Positions 27,194 to 34,601 of a DNA stretch of 64,000 nt are shown piece after piece (within the stretch, counting starts at the first letter, position 1; every line of letters starts with the position of its first letter). This DNA is from Actinomycetota bacterium. Lineage in GTDB: Bacteria > Actinomycetota > Actinomycetes > Actinomycetales > Microbacteriaceae. Made by a program: the position numbers and the translations under genes. The stretch covers positions 434,001-498,000 of the forward strand of contig CANFSP010000001.1 of NCBI GenBank assembly GCA_947449765.1, read 5' to 3'. Under the pieces are notes generated by a model, which had not been told where the DNA came from, did no database searches, and was given only the letters and a program-made list of their open reading frames with translations.

Positions 27194-27766
27194 GTGTCCG
27201 AATCTTTTTTCACGAAGTGGTCGACATCGCGCTGGTTCATTCCGACACTGGTTGGGGTAATCATCCTCGTAGTAGCAGCCCTCGTTCTCGCGGCTTGGGG
27301 GCTCGTGTCGGCGCTGAGTTCGCCGTCGAACACCTCGATGCCGACGCCGACCCACTCGCAGCCGGTGTCTCCCACGCCAACGGTTTCTCCCAGCCCAACG
27401 CCAACGGTGAGTCCGTCGCCATCACCGACATCCACCCACACGTCGACCCCGCAGCCCGACTGGGTGCCCGCCGGCTACACGCTCTGGCCGGGCGACGATG
27501 AGATCTCGTGGGAATGGGCGAAGGTCTACACCGAGTGTCCACCCGAGATGACGAGCGGCTGCTTTGTGGTGGATGTGGTTACGGCGCGCGATTGTCCCTC
27601 CGGCGTTGATGTGACCATCGATGAGTTCAGCGAGGCCGGTTCGGCGCTCGGTACGGCGTCGGGGCACTTCGGGTCGCTACCGATGAAGTTCTCGGTGGGC
27701 AAGGTGCGCGTGCCCATGCTTGAACCCAACGCAACCGGAGATGTCGTTGACATCACGTGCTACTAG
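27194..27766 (+). CDS. Membrane-anchored extracellular protein with Pro/Thr/Ser linker
   Basis: The 190-residue protein has one transmembrane anchor (residues about 14-40, WFIPTLVGVIILVVAALVLAAW). A wall-spanning linker of repeated TPTVSPSP units follows (about 48-85), then a ~100-residue outer domain with four conserved-looking cysteines (TECPPEM, GCF, DCPSG, final ITCY). Design is like the HNH protein at 6.2 kb, but no nuclease motif is present. The GTG start is preceded by a GGGGGA sequence. The domain is not recognised. Confidence 0.65.
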   Translation: MSESFFTKWSTSRWFIPTLVGVIILVVAALVLAAWGLVSALSSPSNTSMPTPTHSQPVSPTPTVSPSPTPTVSPSPSPTSTHTSTPQPDWVPAGYTLWPGDDEISWEWAKVYTECPPEMTSGCFVVDVVTARDCPSGVDVTIDEFSEAGSALGTASGHFGSLPMKFSVGKVRVPMLEPNATGDVVDITCY

Positions 27767-27839
27767 GGTTCGGCGCCACGATGCCGCCGTGCAGGTGCAG
27801 ACATTCCGTGCGCACGCATGTGCCCGATACGCTTGAGCC

Positions 27840-28364
27840 GTGCACAAAGCATCTGATGTGATCATGTCCCGAATGGCGACGTATCAGGATTTTCCCGAGC
27901 CCGACATTCTCTTTCGCGACCTGACCCCGGTTTTTGCGGACGGTCCTAGCTTTCGCGCTGTCATCGACGACATGATCGAACCGTTCATCGGTCAGTTTGA
28001 CGCAATCGCCGGGCTGGAGGCACGCGGATTTTTGCTCGCCGCCGCTGCCGCCATCGATGCCGGAGTTGGCGTGCTGCCCATTCGTAAGGCTGGCAAGCTG
28101 CCCGGCCAGGTCATCGCCGAGAGTTACCAGCTTGAGTACGGCACGGCCACGTTTGAGGTCAATCCGAATTCACTGCCGCCGGACTCGAAGGTGCTGCTGA
28201 TGGATGACGTCTTGGCGACGGGTGGCACGATTGGCGCATCCATCGCACTGGTCGAACGTGCGGGATGGGAAGTCGTGGGGATCAGTGTTGCTCTCGAAAT
28301 CGCTGCCCTCGGTGGGCGCGAGCGTCTTGGTGACCGGGGCATCCACTCGGTCGTCATTTTGTAG
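27840..28364 (+). CDS. apt: Adenine phosphoribosyltransferase
   Basis: The 174-residue protein has the APRT N-terminus (FPEPDILFRDLTPVFAD), GLEARGFLLAAA, RKAGKLPG and the PRPP-binding loop VLLMDDVLATGGT. It joins adenine to PRPP to give AMP in purine salvage. The GTG start has no Shine-Dalgarno; TACGCT stands six bases upstream, consistent with a leaderless transcript. It may work with the AzgA-like importer at 15.4 kb. The downstream reductase is closely spaced and probably co-transcribed. Confidence 0.92.
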   Translation: MHKASDVIMSRMATYQDFPEPDILFRDLTPVFADGPSFRAVIDDMIEPFIGQFDAIAGLEARGFLLAAAAAIDAGVGVLPIRKAGKLPGQVIAESYQLEYGTATFEVNPNSLPPDSKVLLMDDVLATGGTIGASIALVERAGWEVVGISVALEIAALGGRERLGDRGIHSVVIL

Positions 28365-28376
28365 TTGGAGGTCGCT

Positions 28377-29174
28377 GTGAATTTCCCCCCGATTGGTTTT
28401 GGCACGTACCAGATCTCTGGCGAGGCGTGTGCCGCATCGGTGCGCACGGCACTCGAGGTGGGGTATCGACTGATCGATACGGCCGCGCTGTACGAGAACG
28501 AGCAGGAGGTCGGTCGGGCGATTCGTGAGTCGGGTGTTCCGCGCGAGCAGATCAGGGTGACCACGAAAATCCGTGGCCGCAATCACGGTTTTGATGAAGC
28601 CCAGGAGGCGTGTCGCGACAGCCTGCGCAAGCTCGGGCTCGACTATGTTGACTTGCTGCTGATTCACTGGCCGAATCCGCAAAACGATCGCTACATCGAC
28701 ACGTGGGAAGCAATGGTCGATGTGAAGGATGACGGTCTCACCGCAGAGATTGGTGTCTCAAACTTCACGCCGTCGACGCTTGATCGCATCATCGCGGCAA
28801 CCGGTGTGACGCCCGCAGTGAATCAGGTTGAGCTGCACCCGTACTTTCAGCAGGTGGAGTTGCGCGAGCTGCACACGAGGCTGGGCATTCACACGCAGAG
28901 TTGGAGCCCGCTCGGGCGCAAGAGCGACCTGCTGAGCGACCCGGTGCTGGCGGCGATTGCTGCCGAGCACGGGGTGACGACGGCGCAGGTTGCGCTGCGG
29001 TGGAACATGCAGCTCGGCAATACGCCCATCCCGAAGTCGGTTTCGCCGGCGCGCATCGCGGAAAACTTTGACGTGTTCGGGTTCGAGCTCAACGAGGGTG
29101 ACATGCTCGAGCTTGCGACGCTTGAGCGCGGGCGTCTCGGTTCGTTGGATCCGGAAACCGCCGAGGTTCTGTAG
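28377..29174 (+). CDS. Aldo/keto reductase
   Basis: The single-domain TIM-barrel protein has the AKR tetrad: Asp and Tyr in LIDTAALYENE, Lys in VTTKIRG and His in LLLIHWPNP. IGVSNF and IPKSVSPARIAEN are the NADPH-site motifs. It reduces carbonyl compounds, and its substrate is open. GTG 28377 is chosen as start because GGAGG lies seven bases upstream; the frame could open at TTG 28365. It lies 12 bases after apt. A hairpin array starts eight bases after its stop. Confidence 0.87.
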   Translation: MNFPPIGFGTYQISGEACAASVRTALEVGYRLIDTAALYENEQEVGRAIRESGVPREQIRVTTKIRGRNHGFDEAQEACRDSLRKLGLDYVDLLLIHWPNPQNDRYIDTWEAMVDVKDDGLTAEIGVSNFTPSTLDRIIAATGVTPAVNQVELHPYFQQVELRELHTRLGIHTQSWSPLGRKSDLLSDPVLAAIAAEHGVTTAQVALRWNMQLGNTPIPKSVSPARIAENFDVFGFELNEGDMLELATLERGRLGSLDPETAEVL

Positions 29175-29182
29175 CCTCCGCT

Positions 29183-29335
29183 GGTTGAGTAGTCGCTTTG
29201 CGACGTATCGAAACCTGTTGTGGGTTGAGTAGTCGCTTGGCGACGTATCGAAACCGGTCGTGGGTTGAGTAGTCGCTTGGCGACGTATCGAAACCTGTTG
29301 TGGGTTGAGTAGTCGCCTCGCGACGTATCGAAACC
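29183..29335. repeat. Four-copy hairpin repeat array, 40-bp period (forward)
   Basis: Four 33-bp copies (29183, 29223, 29263, 29303) begin GGTTGAGTAG, have a TCGC-loop-GCGA stem and end CGTATCGAAACC. Spacers are TGTTGTG or GGTCGTG. The loop varies (TTT, TTG, CTC). The array sits 12 bases from the 3' end of the GIY-YIG gene. Confidence 0.93.
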
Positions 29336-29347
29336 CGCGTTTCTTCG

Positions 29348-29635
29348 TCACTCCTTACGAAAATTCTTCTTCGCAAGCGACGGCAGATCTTCGTACCTCT
29401 GTTCGATGAGCTTGAGTCTTTTGGCTCGACCCCATCCTTGCAATTGTTTTTCGCGTGCGTACGCGTCGCCGATATTCGCAAACTCCTCCACAAAAACGAG
29501 CTCGACCGGAAGTCGCGTGCTCGTGTAGCGCGCCCCTTTCCCCGAAGCATGTTGATCCATTCGAGCATCGAGGTTGCGTGTCGAGCCGACATAGAACGAG
29601 CCGTCAGCGCAGCGGAGCATGTAGACGAAAGGCAT
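29348..29635 (-). CDS. Small GIY-YIG nuclease family protein
   Basis: This 95-residue protein is a stand-alone GIY-YIG domain: VYML (GIY) at residues 4-7 and YVGST (YIG) near 16-20, the catalytic Arg in LDARMDQH and Glu in AREKQLQGWGRAKRL. It resembles the UPF0213/YhbQ group, whose function is poorly known. The ATG at 29635 is preferred over 29641. It is bracketed by four-copy hairpin arrays: a forward one past its stop and a reverse one before its start. That layout recalls a nuclease linked to its own repeats. Confidence 0.88.
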   Translation of the reverse strand: MPFVYMLRCADGSFYVGSTRNLDARMDQHASGKGARYTSTRLPVELVFVEEFANIGDAYAREKQLQGWGRAKRLKLIEQRYEDLPSLAKKNFRKE

Positions 29636-29694
29636 GACCACAGGATGCGGGTTTCCCGCAGCGGGTGACGGGAATTCTGCACAGGGTTTGACGG

Positions 29695-29845
29695 GATTTC
29701 GATACGGCCGGTGGCCTACTCAATCCGCGGGGGCGATTTCGATACGGCCGGTGGCCTACTCAATCCGCGTGTGCGATTTCGATACGGCCTTCGGCCTACT
29801 CAATCCGCGTGTGCGATTTCGATATGGCCTTCGGCCTACTCAATC
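29695..29845. repeat. Four-copy hairpin repeat array, 40-bp period (reverse)
   Basis: Four 31-bp copies (29695, 29735, 29775, 29815) read GATTTCGATACG, a GCC-loop-GGC stem and CTACTCAATC on the plus strand. They are the reverse complement of the other arrays' layout (GATTGAGTAG ... CGTATCGAAATC). Loops are GGT in copies 1-2 and TTC in 3-4. It lies between the GIY-YIG start and the SDR 3' end. Confidence 0.93.
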
Positions 29846-29864
29846 AACGGGCGGGCGGGCGGGG

Positions 29865-30623
29865 CTAGCCGCCCATCCCCCCGTCAATGCGGAAGATGGT
29901 GCTTGTCACGTTGCGCGAGTGCGGCCCGGCGAGGTACAGCATCCCGTGGGCGATGTCGTCCATGGGGATGTGGCGGCCGAGTGGGATCATCGTGTCGAAG
30001 ATCGCGTTGGCGTCTTTACCGGATTGCCCGGTGATGCGCTCTTCGAAGCTGGTTTGGAATTCGTTGTCAACCGGCCCGGGGTTGATGGTGTTCACTCGGA
30101 TGCCGCGTGGGGCGTAGTCGACGGCGAGCGAACGCATCATGCCGATCTGGGCGTGTTTGGCGGTTCCATAGGCGACGACTTGGGGTGTGCCGACGAGTCC
30201 GGCGACGCTCGAGGTGATGATGACCGAGCCGCCGTCGGGAACGTGGGGGAGTGCGGCTTGGATGGTGTGGAACGCCCCGACCACGTGCACTTTCATCACA
30301 CGCTCGAAGGCGTCGAGCGGGTACTCGGTGAATGGCGCCGCCGGGCTGGAGATGCCCGCGTTGGCGATGACGACGTCAATCGGACGGCCGCCGGAGGTTG
30401 CGGTGGATACCGCCGCGTCGACCTGTGAACGCTCGGTCACGTCGCAGGCGCTAACCGAGCCACCGGTGGGGGCGACCACGCGAGCGGCTGCATCCAATTT
30501 TTCGCCAGGCAGGTCGAGGATGTGCACGCTCGCGCCTTCGCTGACAAAGAGGTTGGCCGTGGCGAGGCCAATTCCGCTTGCGCCACCGGTGAGTAATACG
30601 TTGAGTCCGTCAAGTTGTCCCAT
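29865..30623 (-). CDS. SDR family oxidoreductase
   Basis: The 252-residue classical SDR has TGGASGIG (near residue 13), LDLPGEK after beta-2 (an Asp favouring NAD), NAGISSP, the catalytic Ser in ITSSVAGLVG and YGTAKHA (Tyr-x-x-x-Lys). It ends with FRIDGGMGG. The start at 30623 (MGQLDGLNVLLTGG) is chosen because the longer frame to 30851 has no domain sequence and overlaps the divergent FKBP gene. TACCGT seven bases before the ATG suggests a leaderless message. The substrate is unknown. Confidence 0.85.
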   Translation of the reverse strand: MGQLDGLNVLLTGGASGIGLATANLFVSEGASVHILDLPGEKLDAAARVVAPTGGSVSACDVTERSQVDAAVSTATSGGRPIDVVIANAGISSPAAPFTEYPLDAFERVMKVHVVGAFHTIQAALPHVPDGGSVIITSSVAGLVGTPQVVAYGTAKHAQIGMMRSLAVDYAPRGIRVNTINPGPVDNEFQTSFEERITGQSGKDANAIFDTMIPLGRHIPMDDIAHGMLYLAGPHSRNVTSTIFRIDGGMGG

Positions 30624-30717
30624 GACGGTAACGGTAGCCGAGGATGCGGTTGCGCGCACGCGTGTGAGGCGCACGCGGCTTGTCTGTCGGCGCAGGTTTT
30701 TGCGGTTGAATGGTTGC

Positions 30718-31107
30718 ATGACTGATTCGAACCTTTCTAAGCCCGTTATTGACCTTCCCGAGATTGCTGCGTCGTTCGGCGATGTGCCCATCGAGTTGAC
30801 CGTGGTTGACCTTGTTGAGGGCTCCGGCGCCGAGGCTACTCCGGGCTCCACCGTTGATGTGCACTACGTGGGTGTTGAGTATGAAACCGGTGAGGAGTTT
30901 GATGCGTCATGGAATCGTGGCGAGTCAATCAATTTCCCGCTGGCTGCCCTGGTTAAAGGCTGGCAGGAGGGCATCCCCGGCATGAAGGTGGGCGGTCGTC
31001 GTATGCTCGTGTGCCCGCCGCAGTGGGCTTATGGTCCCGCAGGCGGGGGTCACTTCTTGTCGGGCAAGACGCTTATCTTTGTCATCGATTTGCTCGGTGT
31101 GAAGTAG
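30718..31107 (+). CDS. FKBP-type peptidyl-prolyl cis-trans isomerase
   Basis: The 129-residue protein is one FKBP domain: VDVHYVGVEYETGEEFDASWNRGESINFPL, VKGWQEGIPGMKVGGRRMLVCPPQWAYGPAG and LIFVIDLLGV. The active-site residues of the family (Tyr of HYVG, Phe-Asp of EFDAS, Trp of KGWQEG, Tyr of WAYG) are present. It lacks a signal peptide, so it acts in the cytoplasm on protein folding. The ATG at 30718 is the family N-terminus; a longer frame upstream is ignored. Confidence 0.92.
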   Translation: MTDSNLSKPVIDLPEIAASFGDVPIELTVVDLVEGSGAEATPGSTVDVHYVGVEYETGEEFDASWNRGESINFPLAALVKGWQEGIPGMKVGGRRMLVCPPQWAYGPAGGGHFLSGKTLIFVIDLLGVK

Positions 31108-31110
31108 CCG

Positions 31111-31809
31111 GTGGGAGAAGCTCGGGCCGCGGCGGTCGACCCGTCGCGGATTCGTTGGTCGGTTGACCCTGACCGGTTGGCTCAGGAGTTGGATGGTAAG
31201 CGACTCCTCATTGTTTTGCACGGCTATGGCTCGAATGCCGAGGACCTGTTTTCTTTGGTGCCCTACTTGCCGGACGATTTTGTCGTCGCCGCGGTGGAGG
31301 GCTTGGAGCCAACCCAGATGGGTGGATGGGCGTGGTTTCCGATCACGGTCGATCCGGGGACCGGCGAGTTGCAACGCAAATCCGATGACGTTGAGGCAGC
31401 CACTAGGTCACTTCTCGACTGGATTGCTCAGCTGGATGCCCAGCTGACGCCGGCTCTCGGGGGAGAGGTCCAGATTTCGTTACTGGGTTTCTCTCAGGGC
31501 GGCGCGATGTCGATCGAGCTGTTGCGGCACGCGCCGGAACGTTTCGACTCGGCCGTGGTTCTCGCGGGTTTTGTCATTCCTCACGTGTCGGCCGAGTCTG
31601 CCGTGCGCGACGCGGCGTTGGCCGCGGTCAGGCCTCGCGTGTTCTGGGGGCGTGACCCGCGCGATCCGGTTATTTCCGCGTCGATGGTTGATCTGACGCG
31701 CCGCTGGCTCCCCGAGCACACCGATCTCGATGCTCGCACCTACGCGAACGGTGGTCACAGTATTTCCCTGGATGAGCTCGAGGATGTCGCTAGTTTTTTA
31801 CGACAATAG
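31111..31809 (+). CDS. Carboxylesterase/phospholipase-type alpha/beta-hydrolase
   Basis: The 232-residue protein has the YpfH/carboxylesterase type 2 motifs: LHGYGSNAEDL (oxyanion loop), GFSQGG with nucleophile S128, Asp in the RDPRDPV region and H216 in ANGGHSI. Such enzymes hydrolyse short acyl esters or lysophospholipids in the cytoplasm. The GTG start lies four bases after the FKBP stop, so they form one operon. Its end overlaps the end of the convergent DUF805 gene by 20 bases. Confidence 0.85.
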   Translation: MGEARAAAVDPSRIRWSVDPDRLAQELDGKRLLIVLHGYGSNAEDLFSLVPYLPDDFVVAAVEGLEPTQMGGWAWFPITVDPGTGELQRKSDDVEAATRSLLDWIAQLDAQLTPALGGEVQISLLGFSQGGAMSIELLRHAPERFDSAVVLAGFVIPHVSAESAVRDAALAAVRPRVFWGRDPRDPVISASMVDLTRRWLPEHTDLDARTYANGGHSISLDELEDVASFLRQ

Positions 31810-32197
31810 TTGAGTCATCAATCACGCTCGTTTTGGTGGGGAGCAGTCCGAAAACGACGATGGACAGGCTTCCGATGTACGGCGTGAGTATGGCGAGGCC
31901 GAACAGGGGGCTGAGGCCGGCGTCACGCAATCGTCGAGCCGCCATCGCCACGCAGGGGACGAGTAGGGTGAGTCCCCAGGCGTAGCCGAGACCGACCAGG
32001 AGTTGCAGCCCCACGAAATAATTTTCGGGTGAGACTTGCACGATGATCCAGTCGACTGCTCTGACGATTCCGTAGCCGACGACGATGACAACCACGTTGA
32101 ACAGCGTCCACCACCAGTATTCGCTGCGGTTGGAGCGACCGACGAAGTCGAGGTAGCCCCGAAATCCTCGCGAAATGGCCTGATGTGGGAGTGTCAT
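31790..32197 (-). CDS. DUF805 membrane protein (first of three)
   Basis: The 135-residue protein opens with the DUF805 hallmark GYLDFVGRSNRSEYWWWTLFN and carries the second hallmark RRLRDAGLSP after a run of hydrophobic helices (four predicted segments). The function of DUF805 (YhaH-like) inner-membrane proteins is unknown. It is the most downstream gene of a minus-strand series that contains two paralogues. Confidence 0.88.
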   Translation of the reverse strand: MTLPHQAISRGFRGYLDFVGRSNRSEYWWWTLFNVVVIVVGYGIVRAVDWIIVQVSPENYFVGLQLLVGLGYAWGLTLLVPCVAMAARRLRDAGLSPLFGLAILTPYIGSLSIVVFGLLPTKTSVIDDSTIVVKN

Positions 32198-32205
32198 GAG
32201 GCTAT

Positions 32206-32436
32206 CTAGTCACGGATTTCGATCCGCTTGATTCGGGCTGCAGCTCCGCCCACCACGATGAGTCGCGAGGGGGCTATCCCCAAGTACTCAGCGAGGGCTT
32301 TGATGACTCCCTGGTTGGCCTTGCCGTCGATGGCTTTTTCTTTGACGTGAACCGTATAGCTTCCTTCGACCTCTTCAACGAGCGGTCCGCGACTCGAGCC
32401 AGGTTTGACGTGCACGGTGATTTTCTGGTTTTCCAC
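32206..32436 (-). CDS. DUF167 (YggU-like) protein
   Basis: The 76-residue protein reads ITVHVKPGSSRG, then YTVHVKEKAIDGKANQGVIKALAEYLGIAPSRLIVVGGAAARIKRIEI, the complete DUF167 domain. The KANxxLIK...L...S...G...R/K-K layout is diagnostic. Its role is unknown. GTG 32436 is taken as start because a longer frame would run into the neighbouring flavin-binding protein gene. Confidence 0.87.
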   Translation of the reverse strand: MENQKITVHVKPGSSRGPLVEEVEGSYTVHVKEKAIDGKANQGVIKALAEYLGIAPSRLIVVGGAAARIKRIEIRD

Positions 32437-32480
32437 GGTGTGCTCGCTTTCGGGTTCGTATTGGTCGGGACTAGCAGTTG

Positions 32481-32879
32481 TTAGATCAGGTTGAAGCGAC
32501 GGCCACGCAGTTCGTTCGGCGTGATTTCGACCCACAGGTCGTCGATGGTCGGCGCGAAGTCAAGGATCGGCATCTCGTCGAGTACGTCACGTTCCGTGGG
32601 CTCGACGGCCCGCGCTGTTCCGAGTGCAACGACGCTCCAGGCGTGGTCTGCTTCTTGCCACGCAGCTTCGAACGCGACGTCGAAGCCAACTGTTTCGCGC
32701 GAGAGGCGCGAATCTTTGGCGGTCCGAAAGTAGATTTTGCCGGCTCGCACGATGTAGCTGACTGGGTGGATGTCGGGTGTTTCCGACCCCGGTGACGACA
32801 CTCGGCCGAGTCGCACGCTCCCGATGAGCGCCCACGATTCGTGTGCGTCGAGTTTGCTGATGGGGTTGTTCTCACTCAT
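32481..32879 (-). CDS. Pyridoxamine 5'-phosphate oxidase-like (split-barrel flavin/F420) protein
   Basis: The 132-residue protein follows the split-barrel pattern: LIGSVRLGRVSS (strand with Gly-Arg), IHPVSYIVRAGKIYFRTAKDSRL (P-V-x-Y and K/R cofactor-binding segment) and VVALGTARAV. Actinobacterial members bind FMN or F420 and reduce varied substrates. The activity cannot be specified. Its ATG overlaps the stop of the upstream DUF805 gene (ATGA). Confidence 0.82.
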   Translation of the reverse strand: MSENNPISKLDAHESWALIGSVRLGRVSSPGSETPDIHPVSYIVRAGKIYFRTAKDSRLSRETVGFDVAFEAAWQEADHAWSVVALGTARAVEPTERDVLDEMPILDFAPTIDDLWVEITPNELRGRRFNLI

Positions 32880-33289
32880 GAGGTCTCCTCAGGGGCCCGT
32901 GTGGGAAAAATCGACAGGACGAAGAGCGCGAGATGGCCCACGCCCCCGGCAAGCATGAGGAACGTCCAGTATCCGGAGAAGTTGGCGTCACGCAATCGGC
33001 GTATCTGTACGGCGACGCTGGGCAGCAGCAAAATGACCGCAACGGCGATGGTGAGGATGAGTGCCGCCAGGAACTCGTGATCGGTCAGGGGAGCAATTTT
33101 CCAGCGCCCGTTTTGCCAGGCCGGCTGTGACGTAATCATGACAGCGAGTGCGGCGAGCATCCATGTCACCGGAAAAAACAGTGCAATCGCGACGAAGAGC
33201 TGCCACCACCAGTACTCGGGACGCGCGGAGCGATCCGTGAACGACAGAGACTTCTTAAAGCCATTGATGATGCCAGCACCGAGGGTCAT
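32876..33289 (-). CDS. DUF805 membrane protein (second of three)
   Basis: The 137-residue protein has the DUF805 pattern FKKSLSFTDRSARPEYWWWQLFVAIALFF and VQIRRLRDANFSGYWTFLMLAGGVGHLALFV, with about four membrane segments. It overlaps the flavin-binding protein gene by four bases and so is co-translated with it. It is closer to the third copy (RRLRDANFSGYW against RRLHDINFSGGW) than to the first. Confidence 0.9.
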   Translation of the reverse strand: MTLGAGIINGFKKSLSFTDRSARPEYWWWQLFVAIALFFPVTWMLAALAVMITSQPAWQNGRWKIAPLTDHEFLAALILTIAVAVILLLPSVAVQIRRLRDANFSGYWTFLMLAGGVGHLALFVLSIFPTRAPEETS

Positions 33290-33350
33290 GCTTCACATCC
33301 TACGGTTGTCTCGGTCGTGACGCCGTTGTCACAACCGAGCTCACCTGAGA

Positions 33351-33722
33351 CTACCGGTTGAAGCGGTTGCCTTCGTCCACAGAAGGCATGAGGTTGAGAA
33401 CCAGCAGGATGATGCTGCCGATACCACCGAGAAGGTGGAACCACCACCAACCACCCGAAAAGTTGATGTCGTGGAGTCGGCGGACCTGAATGGTGATGTT
33501 GGGGATCAGAAGCGCGAGTGCCACGATGCCGCAATAAATCACGCCAACGACCATGAGTGTGAGCCCGTTTTTTTCGCTCAGGTTAAGTGAGGCGAGGATT
33601 ACGCCGGGGAGCTCAACGATGAAGGTGAACAACACCCAATACCAGAATGCGCTGCGCGAGGCACGGCCTTTCATGGAGGCGTAGTTGGTGAATCCGCTTG
33701 CGATTGCCTGACCAAAGTTCAT
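33351..33722 (-). CDS. DUF805 membrane protein (third of three)
   Basis: The 123-residue protein begins MNFGQAIASGFTNYASMKGRASRSAFWYWVLF and continues with IQVRRLHDINFSGGWWWFHLLGGIGSIILLVLNLMPS, again the DUF805 layout with four hydrophobic segments. The start at 33722 is the family N-terminus; the open frame reaches 34007 but that portion is promoter and rpsO sequence on the other strand. It is the first gene of the minus-strand series and diverges from rpsO. Confidence 0.88.
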   Translation of the reverse strand: MNFGQAIASGFTNYASMKGRASRSAFWYWVLFTFIVELPGVILASLNLSEKNGLTLMVVGVIYCGIVALALLIPNITIQVRRLHDINFSGGWWWFHLLGGIGSIILLVLNLMPSVDEGNRFNR

Positions 33723-33875
33723 TGTGTAGCGCCTTTGCTGTGTGACGAAGTGGTGATGACCGAACTTTCGCAGGAGCGCCTCGGTCGGAACGAGCTTTAG
33801 TTTATTGCTCTGTCGCACCTGATGTGCCGGTTGTGCGCAGGGTCGCGCTCGTTTTTTTGGCCCGTCATCCTCTGG

Positions 33876-33972
33876 TAGGGTTGAGAAGTTGCCGTCAAAC
33901 GGCCGCGGATTCAGAGCGCTCACATCATCCGGATGCGGGCACCGCGCAACGAGAACGAAAGGGGTCGTCCCT
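33876..33972 (+). promoter_or_regulatory. rpsO promoter and ~85-base structured leader
   Basis: TAGGGT (33876-33881) is a good -10 box. The leader that follows contains GCCG/CGGC and CATCC/GGATG self-complementary pieces and ends in a GAAAGGGG ribosome binding site. S15 represses its own message through leader RNA in several bacteria, so this leader may do the same. No fold was computed. Confidence 0.35.
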
Positions 33973-34242
33973 ATGGCACTTCCCGCAGATGTCAAAAAAG
34001 CAATCATCGACGAGTACGCAACTCACCCCGGTGACACCGGCTCCCCTGAAGTTCAGGTTGCCCTGCTCACCAAGCGGATCAAGGACCTCACCGAGCACCT
34101 CAAAGAGCACAAGCACGACCACCACTCGCGTCGTGGACTTCTGCTTCTTGTGGGTCAGCGTCGTCGCCTTCTCGGTTACCTGTCCGATGTCGACATCAAC
34201 CGCTACCGTGCGCTGATCGAGCGCCTCGGCATTCGTCGCTAA
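33973..34242 (+). CDS. rpsO: 30S ribosomal protein S15
   Basis: The 89-residue protein has the full S15 pattern: [51 protein letters not shown] and ending LIERLGIRR. It binds 16S rRNA helices 20-22 early in small-subunit assembly. AAAGGGG lies upstream of the ATG. A hairpin with a T tract follows. The classical rpsO-pnp neighbourhood is kept, but a vapBC pair stands between the two genes. Confidence 0.97.
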   Translation: MALPADVKKAIIDEYATHPGDTGSPEVQVALLTKRIKDLTEHLKEHKHDHHSRRGLLLLVGQRRRLLGYLSDVDINRYRALIERLGIRR

Positions 34243-34270
34243 GCATCGCTAAGCGTCGCGAAACTTTTCT

Positions 34271-34306
34271 GGCTGGCCATCCTTCGGGGTGGTCAGTCGT
34301 TTTTTA
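34271..34306 (+). terminator. rpsO terminator
   Basis: CTGGCCATCC-TTCG-GGGTGGTCAG forms a stem with a stable TTCG loop and two G-U pairs, followed within three bases by a run of six T residues. Confidence 0.88.
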
Positions 34307-34347
34307 TCCCCACCCACGTCGAGAGTGCATGGCGTCAACAGAATAGG

Positions 34348-34369
34348 ATGCATGCAATAATGCATGCAT
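34348..34369. promoter_or_regulatory. Palindromic operator over the vapBC promoter and start codon
   Basis: ATGCATGC (34348-34355) and GCATGCAT (34362-34369) form a perfect 8-bp inverted repeat around AATAAT. The AATAAT can serve as -10 box, giving a start of transcription at or next to the ATG at 34368. Antitoxin binding here would block both promoter and start codon. Confidence 0.7.
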
Positions 34370-34601
34370 GAAGAATGTGCAGATTAGGGATGTGCCCGAC
34401 GACATTCACGCCATCCTGGTTGCCCGCGCTGAAAGCGAAAAAAAATCGCTGCAAGCTTTTCTCTCTGAGCTACTCGAACGTGAAGCTCACCGCACGCGTA
34501 CCCTCGATTTTCTCACCTCAATCGAGCCCGTTCGCGCCGACTCAGTCGCGTCAACCGAAGACATTGTTGCCCTCATCCGAGCAGCGAGAGATGCCCAGTG
34601 A
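34368..34601 (+). CDS. vapB: Ribbon-helix-helix/FitA-like antitoxin
   Basis: The 77-residue protein begins MKNVQIRDVPDDIHAILVARA, the FitA/VapB-type ribbon-helix-helix (beta strand then two helices, with KSLQAFLSELLEREA). The tail (SVASTEDIVALIRAARDAQ) would bind the toxin. It has no Shine-Dalgarno and is probably leaderless. The last bases overlap the GTG start of vapC. It belongs to another antitoxin family than the pair at 3.8 kb. Confidence 0.87.
   Translation: MKNVQIRDVPDDIHAILVARAESEKKSLQAFLSELLEREAHRTRTLDFLTSIEPVRADSVASTEDIVALIRAARDAQ

Noticed and set aside
29642-29864. Plus-strand frames through the reverse repeat array
   Set aside because: They are open only because the 40-bp repeat lacks stops in one frame; the translated sequence is the same few residues repeated.
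30187-30717. N-terminal extension of the FKBP open frame
   Set aside because: The extension is antisense to the SDR gene and precedes the complete FKBP domain, which has its own ATG at 30718.
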